64,000 nucleotides of DNA, taken from positions 248,001 to 312,000 of the forward strand of contig JAPYXD010000696.1 of assembly GCA_030998225.1 (NCBI GenBank). The letters run 5' to 3'. The notes under the pieces were generated by a model. It did no database searches and was not told the DNA's origin. It saw only the letters and a program-made list of their open reading frames with translations. The position numbers and the translations under genes are program-made. Of the stretch, positions 21,609-32,369 are shown in pieces. Within the stretch, counting starts at the first letter, position 1. Each line of letters begins with the position of its first letter. Origin of the DNA: Diplolepis rosae. Lineage: Eukaryota; Arthropoda; Insecta; Hymenoptera; Diplolepididae.

Positions 21609-21805
21609 TACGTGTAATTCTTTCGGCCAAATAACATTAATTACATTTCATTCATCTTGCTTAATTGCATAAAGTACATTTTACAGGCTATACGAATTAA
21701 TTTTAATTGAGGGCCTTAGAACAAAAGCGTGTACTTGACCCACTTTTTCTCTAAGGCCCTCAATCACACATAATAAATGTAATTGGCTACGGCGAATTAC
21801 ACGTA
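21609..21805. repeat. Fold-back element with nested hairpin
   Basis: The outer arms pair tacgtgtaattc near 21609 with its reverse complement ending at 21805, plus an attacattt block. An inner perfect pair is ttgagggccttaga (21707-21720) and tctaaggccctcaa (21749-21762). It is non-coding and MITE-like. No target duplication was resolved. Confidence 0.65.
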
Positions 21806-21959
21806 CTTTATGTTATTGGATAAGAAAATCAACTCAGTGTCTGAAGATAGAAATTAAAGTAATATTTCACACAAAAAAATAAGTGCGAAACACTGCAGAC
21901 AGAGCAGATTACCCAGCAAACACTTTTAAATAACATGTATGTGACTTTTACTTAACGTA

Positions 21960-24165
21960 TTATAACAAACCACTTTCCCTATCACTTTCTGCCATCTCAT
22001 ATAGATTTTCGGTCATTAATTGCAAATGCTTCGAAGTGATGCTCGTTGTTCTGGCTGTTTCAGCTCTCGCCTTTAGGGCTGATCGAGTAACACAAATTGA
22101 GTTGACCGTCCTGTTTCCTATGCGATTTCTTTTGGGAGTTTTCGCGTCCGTGAGCATGGAGAAACCTCGCTCCGCCTCAGCACTTGAATGAGGAAGACTC
22201 CGAACATGATTCAGTACTGAGGTCAAATTTGGAAAAAGTTTTTCTCCTGTACTCGTCGAAGATACACCGATATTAGACCACATTTCGTCAAAAGATAAAT
22301 TCGACCACTTTTCTTTGAGTTCCTGTCTGATTTTGAGTAAAGAATCCCACTCTTTTTGTACACCTATTCTATCAAACGACCCTAAATCTTGACAAACTTT
22401 CCAGACCCTAGGAAAAGTTTCGCTTCGATCAGCATAGAAAGCTACTTGAGGCCGGAAAACAGCAACGCAAGACAAAAAGATGTCATCAAAAGGAAGTCGA
22501 TTGCGAATTTCTTCGCTTGCTGTGACATAAAATTTCAAGCAATTACGAAGAAATAGATCAACTTCTACTATTTGCAACTTCTTGTTTGTAAGTTGCTGCT
22601 GGAAATATTCTCGCGTTTCCTTACCAACGTCAATGTCTTGAAGCGGCTTTTGATTACTAGGATCTGCAAAGTTAACATTTCTAATGATTTGAAAGAATAA
22701 ATTCGGTTGAAGAAGACCCTCTTTCAAATAACTGCTAAGAATCCATACGAAGAATTTAGCCGAGTTTGGCTGGAGTTCCTGAACCATTGTTTCGCGACTT
22801 TGAAATTTCGCATTGTATACGTTGAACCTATTCAAAGTAAATTTCAAGAATAGGAAATATGCGAGTGTCAAAGGATTCTGCATTTTTCCTATCAAGTCTT
22901 TGGCCTTCTCTACCTTCTCAGATACGAGGACCATAAGATACTGAAGAATAACTTCCCAATTCTTTATTATAATATCTATGCATCGATAACGGACAAGCCA
23001 GCGAGTTTCAGAATGACTAGGAATTTTTTGATAGTCATTTCCTAATTCCAAAACAATCGATCGAAAAATAGCCGTTCGCTTGGAGCTAGCATTAAGAAAA
23101 GCTGGCAAATCTTTGATTAAATCCTCTACATCTGGGATTGTGGCACAAGCATATTTTGCTACAATTGCTGACGAATGCGAGACACACGGGAAAACAATTA
23201 AACGGCGACTTTTTTCCTTTAATTTTGTTTTAAATGAGGACCTATTGCCGACCATCACCTGTGTATTATCACAAGCTAAAGCACAGATATTAGATAAAGG
23301 GATTTTCTGCCCGGACAATGCTTTTTCGAACGCATCAAAAATTTTAGAGTCAGAACAATCCGAAGCATTTACATTAATAAGCTGGAGCAATTCCACCCTG
23401 ACAGAAAATGTCGTTGGCTCCACATATCGAACCATTAATGACAGCCACTTTTCTAGAGTCCTGTCGGTCGTTTCTTCTTCGTACACTGAAAATGATTGCT
23501 TACGCAAAATATTTGCCATGCGATCAGTTTCAGCAGCACATACGACGTTATTTACAACTAGGACCATTTTAGTGTGGCTCAATCTAACGTCTTTTAAAAC
23601 CGAAGGTTCCATATCTTGGAAAAGTCCTATCAATTCTGATGAAATCGCGAATGGTAAATTATGCTCTACGAAAAATGTGCTAATCCTAATCTCTGCTTCT
23701 TGTACTCTCTGTTTGAAAGTAACAATTTCCGGAATCGTGGAATTTGTGAATTCTGAAGCAGAAGAACTTGCTACACAAGGTTCAACACTGTAAGAATTGG
23801 CAGTTACATTAGAAGAATTTTCACTTACTACTCCATAACATTCTAATTTATTTTGAAAACTCTTGCTTCTTCCTGTGTGATAAAGATGCTTCATGCTTTT
23901 CAATTTCCGATTTGCCACATAGCAACGTTTTATTGCAAATTTTGCAATGAAATCTTGTTTCATCTGCTAATGTAACCACCCACTCTCTCCACGACGGAAA
24001 TTCCTCAAACCATCCCAACTGAAAGTTTTTTGCATTTTTCATGACTTTTCTAGCGGGTTGACATTCGTTTGAACCAGAGTTCAAACGGTGGTCAACCTTC
24101 GTTTGAACCTGGCTGTCCTTCAAAACACTCGAATTTGGGTTCACCGGATTACTCATTGTGAACAA
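21960..24165 (-). pseudogene. hAT-superfamily transposase, nearly intact
   Basis: The N-terminus starts at the Met at 24165 and carries a BED/TTF-like zinc finger (FHCKICNKTLLCG, then HEASLSHRKK). A one-base frame change near 23850-23870 leads into a 667-codon frame. That frame has hAT RNase H-like core segments (SHSETRWLVRYRCID near the insertion domain) and the C-terminal dimerisation signature LPHSSAEAERGFSMLTD followed by NRIGNRTVNSICVTRSAL. Total length of about 740 residues is normal for the family. Only one frameshift separates it from an intact gene. No TIRs or 8-bp duplication were recognised. Composition matches flanking DNA. Confidence 0.85.
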
Positions 24166-25340
24166 TAAATTATACGACGAAGGAAAACAGAATTATTTGA
24201 AAAGAATTAATAAGATGAAAAGTCGATAAAATTGAGCGAATGTGAATAATTTGTAATCTGCACACAAATTAAGTTTCACAAAATAAACTTACCCACAAGC
24301 ATCAAACAATAACGTTCGTAAGAGCACTCACGTATCACCAAATAATAATATAATATTCTTTCTTTTGCCGTTTTCAATAAGGAATTACGATAAAAAAATG
24401 AAGAATCCACACTCTTGCCTTCTCAAATAACGCATAAAGCGAGAATCAAGTATATCTTAGAAGAAAACAAAAGAAGGTTGCTATTATTATTTGTTTTCGT
24501 CTCCAATTTGACCTCTATACCGTTCGTTTGCGATTTAAAACATTGGTAACTTTTTGGCTATTAATCTGATTGAGCTACAACTTTTCAGAAAACTTTCTTT
24601 ACTAAAGTATTAAAATTTTTCTCCTGTAGATATTTTCAGAGAATGTAGACACTTGATACAATATTAATAAAATCGTAAAATTCTGAAAATTTGTTAAGCT
24701 AGCGCGAGTGGAAGTAGAGAAAACAATTTTTTTTTAAATGTACTTCTCCCAATTACTTGAAAAATTAGAAGTCTTAAAAATTTTTGCAAAAGGAAAAACG
24801 ATGTGCCTTGAAAGTGTACATAAAATTTATTGAACTATTACTAGTAAACTCTACCTCCGTGGTGGTGTGGAAAGGAGTTTTATTTCAGAATATTTGGGAT
24901 TCTCTAAGAATGAACCAGCTTTTTTATTTTAATATTTCAAATGTGTTTTCTTTCTTTTATGTTTAAGGCAAAAACTAGATCTAAAAATAGCAAAAAAACC
25001 TATTTCTCTAATTGCGTCCAAGATTAGAGCCGAATCTATGCAACCGATTGTTAAAGGTTTTAAAAGTTTTCGCTTTAATTTAAAAAGCAAGTCTTCATAG
25101 TATTTTACTAAGTAATGAAAGTATGTCTACAATTGTTTTCTTGAGTCCTACCCAAAGGTCAAACATGGTGCAAAAATGTCGTAAAATAAGAAAAATGTCT
25201 GAGTACTTTGAAGAAGTTTTTCTAAATCGATATGTATCATATTCCAATAATATTTAGGAATATTTATTAAAATATTCATCTTCTAAATTTGTTTGATTAA
25301 TGTACAGAGTACACTTTATATTTGAAATTTGTATGCACTC
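24166..25340. other. AT-rich region upstream of hAT gene
   Basis: No coding sequence recognised. The 5' part may be the hAT untranslated region and terminal repeat. Confidence 0.5.
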
Positions 25341-25344
25341 TAAA

Positions 25345-25450
25345 TCTGAATCAGTCAAATTTTCACTGATTGAATCAGTGATTTGCCTTTTCACTGAATC
25401 ATCAGTGGAAACAATATTTTTCACTGTTAAATCAGTTACTTTTCACTAAA
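25345..25450. repeat. Cluster of TCACTGA / TCAGTGA motifs
   Basis: About eight half-sites of ttcactga or atcagtga type occur on both strands within 105 bp, including a palindrome tcactgattgaatcagtga. It is low complexity and could be a binding-site array or a decayed simple repeat. Confidence 0.4.
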
Positions 25451-25939
25451 AAGATTGCACTAAATAAAAAAATAACAAAATAAAATTGCACTAGATCACG
25501 CTTTTATTTTTAATATAAACTATGCATTAAAAACTTAACATCTACCTTACTAGTTTCTTTTATTTAGAGAAACTGTTTCTCGTTAACTTTCGCAGTTTTG
25601 TTTCGGAATTATCTTTTAAAACACTCGTTTTCGGTATTGTCATAGATTTTTCTACTTTTTCTTTTGCCCAATTTTTCTCGAATTTTTGTTGTATTCAAAT
25701 TCAAACAGGAATCTTCAATTATTTTGTGAAAAAATTCTTTACCTTCTGGACTCAGATAACGAAGCAAAGACTAGACATCAGTGATTTTTGCTGCACTTGT
25801 ACCAATGGAACTCGCAACTTCTGTTTTCTGTATACAATACACATAAAATGAAACTGTCTAATTCTAAGTTGAAAAAGATAAGTGTCAGTGGTTTCGTAAC
25901 TGATGATACTTATCAACAATTTCATTGTAATATTTGATC
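25451..25939. other. AT-rich spacer
   Basis: No coding or repeat signal recognised. Confidence 0.5.
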
Positions 25940-26155
25940 GGTGTGCCCAATTTTGAAGACTCCTGGCCAAGTGTCCCGTGGTGCCGCATCTCCAACAGGC
26001 ATTCTTCCTGTCAGGTTTGCCACAACCCCAGGAACCGTGGCCGTATCCAAGGCACCTGAAGCTTCGGGCGACTTCCGCATGCTCGCGGACGCGGCACGCG
26101 ATCCGCCCAATCCTGATCTTACCTAGCTGAAGCAGACGCACGGCTTTTTGCACAG
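25940..26155 (-). pseudogene. R1-like gag fragment with zinc knuckles
   Basis: Minus-strand fragment matching gag of copy D, with KAVRLLQLGKIRIG, then RCLGYGHGSWGC and CWRCGTTGHLARS, two CCHC-type knuckles. It lies opposite in orientation to R1-like copy B, whose own gag is missing, and ends abruptly after the second knuckle. Confidence 0.8.
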
Positions 26156-27087
26156 GATCCTTGGTTACGTGATTCTTGCTTAAACATTATGCAACATTGT
26201 TACGTAGCTCTTGCTAATGTACATTATATACAACTTACATAACAATTCGGTAACACCGTTACATTAGCCTTACGTAATAAAGCAACGAAATTTTTATAGA
26301 TCCTTTGAGCAACCAAGTTACAGAACAAATGTTGCATGATTCTTACATAATAATTATGTCACACTATTACATATCTGTTATAAAGCTTGAATGTAAGTCC
26401 CATCTCCGTACAAATAATAGAATCTCGTGGGGTGCCGTCAAGCTATGCTGTTTTGAAAAAATTTCATGGGCTTGCATGCTGAAAATTTTAGTGCGCTACT
26501 GGCTTAGATTTCGTAGTATGTGTGTATACGTATAGTCACTAATGCTATGCCAGCGGCCGACTCGTAGATCGTGCAACACTGCAATTTGAACCTAACTGTG
26601 ATATGCGTTTGAATAGCTGGTTGTCAAAGGTTATTGTTAACAGTTAAAAAAATTTCAGGTCAAGTGAGATGGAAAGGAAGATTTATAAAGAAGAAAACTT
26701 TAGACTATGAAGTGCGTCGAAATTCGGGACTGGTTGAAGCGAGGAAAAGAAAATATTCTGCCGGCAATTTCACGTATGCTTCCAAACTGGTTGTGTGTGT
26801 GTGTGTCGAGAGCTACAGCAGACAAGCTGAAGAAAGGGAACAGTGTTGCATGATCGCGATACTGTTACGTTTATCTGTTTGAAAGTGACTGAAATTTAAA
26901 TGTTCCAAATAAGATTATCTATAAATCTACATGGTGGAGAGATTTGATGTTTTTTTCACAAAATTCTACCAGAGATCGATTTTTTTACATACAACCTTAA
27001 TGTGCATTATACACGACTTACATAACTACACAGTAATGCCGTGATGGTTTACTTACATAACATTATGACAAAAATGTTACAGATCAT
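26156..27087. other. Insert between R1-like fragments, with diverged repeats
   Basis: The ends carry similar sequence: 26215-26300 (gtacattatatacaacttac) and 27000-27075 (gtgcattatacacgacttac), both rich in ttacataac and gttac. The middle has a GT run (about 26787) and an open frame of no known family. The paired ends suggest a transposon inserted near R1-like DNA. Confidence 0.45.
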
Positions 27088-27089
27088 GT

Positions 27090-27587
27090 GTGGCCGGGGT
27101 CCTTGTGTGTAACCTTGAATATGGCATCGCGGACGTTTTGGATACTGACGCAGGGTTAGTTTGGGTAGAGGTGGTTGAGGTGCAAGTGTACAGCTGCTAC
27201 TTCTCTCCGAATGATCCTTCCGAGGCCTTTAAGACTCAGATTCTCCTGCTTGAGGGAAGTCTTTGTCAAGCTAGAGTGCGGACCCTTATTACGGGTGACT
27301 TTAATAGCAAGTCGCCCGAGTGGGGAGAAGCCCGCCTGCATAGGAAGGGAATAGTGATCGGTGAGATGGTCGCCAGAAACGAGCTGGCGGTGCTAAACTG
27401 GTGTGAACTTGAGATGACTACCTTAAGCGACCGCCAGTGCATTGAGTTTAGCATACTGGAACGGAGTGAACCATGTGAACACAGGAAGGGGTGGCAAAAC
27501 ACGGAACCCTCCCTAGAACACAAGATGACTCAGCAAATACAAGCTCCAAGAATACTTCAAGCAAACCAGGCTCATAGATGGGCTTGA
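27090..27587 (+). pseudogene. R1-like copy B, AP-type endonuclease part
   Basis: Contains VQVYSCYFSPNDPSEAF, then the endonuclease core LITGDFNSKSPEWGEARL (GDFN catalytic block), and a broken LSDRQCIEF (SDHxxIxF with the His lost to Arg). An internal deletion joins TWCELE directly to the SDR block, removing about 50 codons present in copy D. Confidence 0.82.
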
Positions 27588-28625
27588 TTAGGCGAAGTAT
27601 TCTGAGTCATTGGGAGACACAGTGCGGGTGAAAAGACGGAAAGCGATCGCAGCATGTGAGCACTCGATACCTCGTCAGGGGTACAGGCTCGCCAAGAACT
27701 CGATGTACTGGTAGAACGACCAGATGGCAGTCCTACGTCGCGAATGACTCACAGCTCGGCGGAAATACACCCGCTCAAAGGGTGATACTCTGTTGCACGA
27801 CTCATGGAAAACAGCTAAAACATCCCTGTGGCAAGGCATAGGAAAAGCCGACTTCAGTGCTGGAAAGACTTGATTCGTGAGGTCGAAGAGGACCCATGGG
27901 GTCTCACCTTCAAAATAGTCACCAAGAGATTGGTGACTAGAAGAAAGAGCCTGGGCCTGGACAATCCCGATCGAGCTGAGTACATCGTGCGAAGCTTGTT
28001 TCCACACGTAGAACCATTCGAGAGACTGGACCGAACTTTCTGCATGGTCTGATGCGAAGAGCTTTTCACTCTCAAAGAACTAAGGAGAGCGGGTGGGAGG
28101 CTCAAAGCCCACACGGCTCCGGGGAACGACGGGGTGTCAAATGAAATAATGAAAGAGGTGATCATGGTATACCCGGAGATCCTTCTGGAAGCCTTTAACT
28201 CCTATCTTCGGGAGAGGAGGTTCTTTGACGAATGGAAGAAGCAGAGGCTGTTCCTTCTCAGGGAAGAAGAGAAACCTCTGGAGGATGCCTCATCCTATAG
28301 ACCGATATGTCTATTGGACACAATGGGGAAGCTTCTGGAGGAAATGATTCTACAATGACTACAAAGTCACATGGTTGGCGAGAACAGTCTCTCGGTGAAC
28401 CAGTTCGGCTTTCGAAGAGGCAGGTCCACAGTAAACAGCATCCTACGAGTGGTAGACATCGCCTCTAAAGCAAGAATAGGAACTGGTAAACGTAAGGGAT
28501 TCTACGCGTTGATTAGCAATGACATACGCAATGCGTTCAATACCACGAGATGGAAGAACTGCACCGAGGAGATGACGCGGAAGAAGTTTTCAGAGTCTGT
28601 GGCAGGCAAAGCGTTGTTCGGATAG
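27588..28625 (+). pseudogene. R1-like copy B, RT N-terminal half
   Basis: RT segments in several frames include FKIVTKRLVTRRKSLGLDNP, then EIMKEVIMVYPEILLEAFN, KKQRLFLLREEEKPLEDA, SSYRPICLLDTMGKLLEEMI, NQFGFRRGRSTVNSI and LISNDIRNAFNTTRW. The catalytic palm (GAPQGS, FADD) is deleted after 28600. Confidence 0.82.
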
Positions 28626-29366
28626 CAGACGCCTGAAAATAGCTCCTGAAAATACCGAGACTTTGCTCGTAACGGACAGGGGATCCTTTTAGTACCCGAA
28701 AATTGTTCTTGGCGAACACGAAGTCATGTGGATGAAGGGTATTAGGTACCTGGACGTACAGTTAGATCGGAGGCTTAGCTTCGACGAACACCTCCAGATC
28801 GCGACTACCAAAACCATCTAATATGGAGCTAGTTAGCTCCATATTAGATTAATAGTATGATTAATATTAATGGATCCAGGGAAGCCAAGAGAAGACTCAT
28901 GCTCCAGTCTCAAGGTTTCTGGAAGCACATCGAGTCATTCATCACATTAGGGATAAGGTCGAAGGATCTCGATGGGCGTAGAGAGCACAGTAACGGGGAG
29001 GGACATTAAAAATCGCACTGGGACCTGCACTCACGGTCGCACGTCCTGGGCGGGCTAGGCTGCCGCGCCGGTTTAGGGCGAAATCTTTATACTCTCATAG
29101 CTAGCGCGACGACCGGTTTCGCTAAACGGACGCGTGGGCGCAGGCAAGGGTCCCGAGAGAACGGATAACGGATGAGTCAGTCACGACTTAAAACCGGAAC
29201 CAGCCGCTCGTGAAGTTTAAAGCCGAAAGGCGGCCCCATGAGCAGCAATATGGTTCGAGAGAGGGGTTTTTTGGTTGTAACAGGTATGCCTAGACTCGTC
29301 CTAGGAGAGTGCTGTACGACATCTATGAAAGATTTTGCCATTTTTCCTCCTCACAGGAAAAAAAAG
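28626..29366 (+). pseudogene. R1-like copy B, RT thumb remnant and 3' UTR
   Basis: The thumb fragment IRYLDVQLDRRLSFDEHLQI is followed by a short palindrome (28816-28849) that replaces thumb coding, then GC-rich 3' untranslated sequence up to the shared 3' terminus. Confidence 0.75.
28816..28849. repeat. Palindrome in R1-like copy B
   Basis: Two 16-bp perfect arms around a 2-bp centre (core ctaatatggagcta / tagctccatattag). In copy A the equivalent place codes normally for the ILCGAALTRLMPN stretch, so the palindrome is derived. Confidence 0.85.
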
Positions 29367-30121
29367 CTTCAAATTAACAAATTTTTAATATAAATTATAT
29401 CATAGTTTCTTCATTACTTTCTTTTTTAAAGCAAGTGTGTTTCTTTTTGGCTAGTTGTAGTCATTTAAAAATAAGTATGGTCTGTTTGGAATCTGTGACA
29501 AGATATGTAGAAATACAATTTAAAAATGTGTAAATACATTATGGAATAATGACTCAGAGCTGAACAGTCGAGTATGTTTTACCCAACTTCTTAATTTATC
29601 GGAACCCGCACCTTTTGTGTTAAGGACCATTCATTCAACCAAAGACCTATTTGCTTTATTTTATATCTTAGCATCAATAATTTTATGATTTAACATGGAT
29701 TTTCACAGACATTAAACAGTTTTTTTGTATTTCTGAATTTCGATTTTTTGAATCTAAACTTGTCAATTCTTAAACCCGACTCGGTGGACTGAGCTGCCAA
29801 TCATCCTTGACAATAAATGTTTAAAAAATTTTTAAATGAAAGAATGAATGTAAATAGCTTATATAATTAATGGCTCGAAAACTTTGGTCAAGACCTGAGA
29901 TTCTGGGCCATAATCTTGCTTATACTTTAAGGGATTTTCGAAATTCATCGAGAAAATCATTAGGCTATGTTGTCGGCATACAAATTAAATTTCCTAAAGC
30001 AAGTCTGATATCATACCTTCCCGGAAAGCACACCAAATCTTAGGGATGTCCTACGAACGTCCTAATGCCTGTTTTTACACCCGAATAGGATATTCCCGGG
30101 ACGTTATTAAGACGCTATCAG
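29367..30121. other. AT-rich spacer
   Basis: No gene or repeat recognised. Confidence 0.5.
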
Positions 30122-30206
30122 AATTAATATAAAATAAAAAAGAGATATAAAACGTCTTTTTTGTAAAAAATAACGTTTTATATCACTTTTTTATTTTATA
30201 CTAATT
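30122..30206. repeat. AT-rich hairpin, about 34-bp arms
   Basis: The arms 30122-30155 and 30172-30206 are near-perfect reverse complements around a T/A-rich 16-nt loop (core gatataaaacgt / acgttttatatc). A loop fragment ttgtaaaaaa recurs just downstream with another aacgttt. Confidence 0.7.
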
Positions 30207-30371
30207 CTAATTTTTGTAAAAAACAACGTTTCATTTCAAAATATCATAATCTAGAATCTAGCTTAGTCAAATTCTGGCCAAAGTGGGGTCCAAGTCACAT
30301 TCTAGGTTCTTCAACTCAAGATCCTGGGTCAAATCTCGAACTCACGACGTGGATTTTTTTAGTTTTTATAG
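30207..30371. other. Spacer ending in a splice acceptor-like site
   Basis: Ends tttttatag at 30363-30371, a pyrimidine-rich tract with AG directly before the DUF7869-like exon. Confidence 0.4.
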
Positions 30372-31080
30372 GATACATGTATGTGTGGTCAGAAATTATT
30401 AACTCCAGAGGTGGTCAAGAGATTGTTTCTTGTCTACTGGGGCATTTTAGGGACCATCTTCCTCAAGAAATTGATCACCTCATTTTGTACTCGAATTCAT
30501 GCTCAAGGCAAAACCGAAACACCAAACTCACGACTGTTCTCAAATACTTCTTGGAAAAAATAGAAATACAACTTATTGCACAAAAATATTTTATTTCCGG
30601 GCATGACTACAACAGCTGCGACCAATATTTTGGGGAGATCCAACAAGCGCGACGATTGTTCAAAGTTATCCTGACGCCTGACCATTGGATTGACATAATT
30701 AAAAATGTTACAAAGCAGCCAGGATTTGAAGTGACCAAAATAGTAACTGCAGATTTTGTGTCATCAAAAAACCTTGAAACCCTCATTACCAATCGAAAGG
30801 TGGATATGAAAATAAGAGAAAATTAATTGGTTCAGTGCAAGATGTTTGAAGTACGATAGAGAACAATTATTCTCAATTTGCATGATTGACGATGAAGAAA
30901 ACTTTCAAACATTGAACATTTAGAAAAGAAAAATAACAGAAGAAGAATTTGAAGAAGCGGAGCTGACGTGCTTGTATGAACATTGGCTAACTTTTACAAA
31001 TGCTAAGAAACACGATCTAATTAATTTTAAATCACTTACAGCCGCAAGGCAGAGCCACTATGCGATATAAGTAGATCTTC
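30372..31080 (+). pseudogene. DUF7869-like transposon gene fragment
   Basis: The 149-codon frame contains MYVWSEIINSRGGQEIVSCL, ILYSNSCSRQNRN and ISGHDYNSCDQYFG. This matches, from memory, the DUF7869-type proteins dispersed in insect genomes, in which LYSDxCxGQN and GHSYNxCDxxFG are the hallmark blocks. Here the SD of LYSD is SN. After a +1 frameshift at 30824 it continues KINWFSARCLKYDREQL and GSLTAARQSHYAI up to about 31075. An AG at 30370-30371 suggests an exon start. The role is probably transposase-like, but unproven. Confidence 0.65.
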
Positions 31081-31100
31081 CTGTGGAGAAGGAGATGTCG

Positions 31101-31190
31101 AACGCCTGTGTAGCTCAGCGGTTAGAGCAGCCAAACGGCAATCAAAAGACCTGGACTCGGATCCCAGCGCAGTCGAAAGCGTCTTTTTTT
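31101..31190 (+). ncRNA. tRNA-related SINE-like Pol III unit
   Basis: It contains an A-box-like gtagctcagcggttagagc (31109-31127) and a B-box-like ggactcggatccc (31153-31165), spaced as in a tRNA, then a run of seven T at 31184-31190 as a Pol III terminator. The D arm pairs (gctc/gagc) and the T arm pairs partly, but the anticodon arm does not form a standard stem, so this is a SINE head or tRNA pseudogene rather than a working tRNA. It lies directly after the DUF7869-like fragment. Confidence 0.6.
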
Positions 31191-32369
31191 CCACAGAAAG
31201 ATTTCCAAACTCTTTAAATATTTGAATTAATTTGCATTATTTGCGACATAAGAGTTTATTGAGTTTATTGACTTCAAATTCCACAAGACAATGATTTTTA
31301 AAGTGTTTATATCATCCAAGAATTTAAAAAAAATCTTTAGATATTCAATTTGTTGGCGTTTGCAGTAAAATAATTAGAGCTTTATAAATTCAGATGATTT
31401 TCTGCTAAAACGCATTAAAGTATGAATCACAGGAAAGGAGACAGAAAGCTGTAGTGGCATACAGTACACGAGTGTACGTGTACTGGACATCTCTCCCTCT
31501 TTCTCTCTCTTTTATCTTCTATTTTTTCATTCTATCGCGATAATATAGTTACGAGTTTGCTATTGCTCATTCTCTTTTCTCTTTTATTCTTTCTCTGCTC
31601 ACCCCAGTTCTTTTTTCATCGCTCTCGTTTCACACTCATTCCTTGCCTCCAATTCTCTTATTTCATATTTCACTTTTATAGTCCCTAACGATCGAGTACT
31701 TGGGCAATCTCGTTGACAATTAATCTAAATAACGAAACATTAATACACCCAGAAAAGAAAGGACAGAATATTCTCACTTTTATATGTTTATTCAAAACTT
31801 TAAAACGTTAATTTATGAAACGCACTTAAATAACTCAAATCGGTTTATTTAGAAATTACTCGACGTCACAAGACCAGTTCGCATGACAACAAATGCTGAG
31901 TTCCATTGGTTATTAGAATTCAATCAGGTTACGAGCGCTAAAAAGTATACATTTGATTCACTCCTAAAAATCAATTGATATTGCATAAATTAGATTTTGT
32001 GCATTAATCAAAACATTTTTCGGAAAATATTGCACACTTTGGACCGCCCGTAACAGTGAAAAACTGCGCAATCTGGAAATTTCAAACATTTTAAAGACTA
32101 AAATTTTCGAAATTTTGGAAAAACTTAAAACGGTGTCAAAATTGAAAAATTTCAAAAATTCAGATGATTCGAGGATATCAGCAATTTTTAAAAATTTGAA
32201 TAACTGGATATTTTGTCATAATTTTGAAAAATTAAGAATTCCAAAAATTTTAAATATATCTCCTTCAAATTTTCTTTGCTCGGTCACTAGCACTTTTCAT
32301 TTTACCCTCTATATAACTTCGTCAATGAAGTGTTTTACTCTCCAAAATGTACTGCAGCTTTCAATAATT
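31191..32369. other. AT-rich stretch with a CT-rich tract
   Basis: A pyrimidine-rich tract spans about 31490-31680. The rest has only short AT-driven frames. No gene recognised. Confidence 0.5.

Larger units (their letters stand above)
27088..29366 (+). mobile_element. R1-like non-LTR retrotransposon, copy B
   Basis: Plus-strand copy with partial endonuclease, RT N-terminal half, a deletion of the FADD catalytic region, a short thumb segment, and the 3' untranslated end. The 3' end ttttgccatttttcctcctc at 29340-29360 equals that of copy D (minus, near 59010), which fixes the true element 3' end before an A-rich tail. Confidence 0.88.

Noticed and set aside
23080..23793. 237-codon plus-strand open frame
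   Set aside because: It lies opposite the 667-codon hAT transposase frame and has no family features, so it is an antisense shadow.
25345..25450. A strong regulatory array
   Set aside because: The motif cluster is short, imperfect and in AT-rich DNA. It is kept only as a low-confidence repeat.
31101..31190. A functional tRNA gene
   Set aside because: A and B boxes are present but the anticodon arm does not fold, so it is called SINE-like instead.
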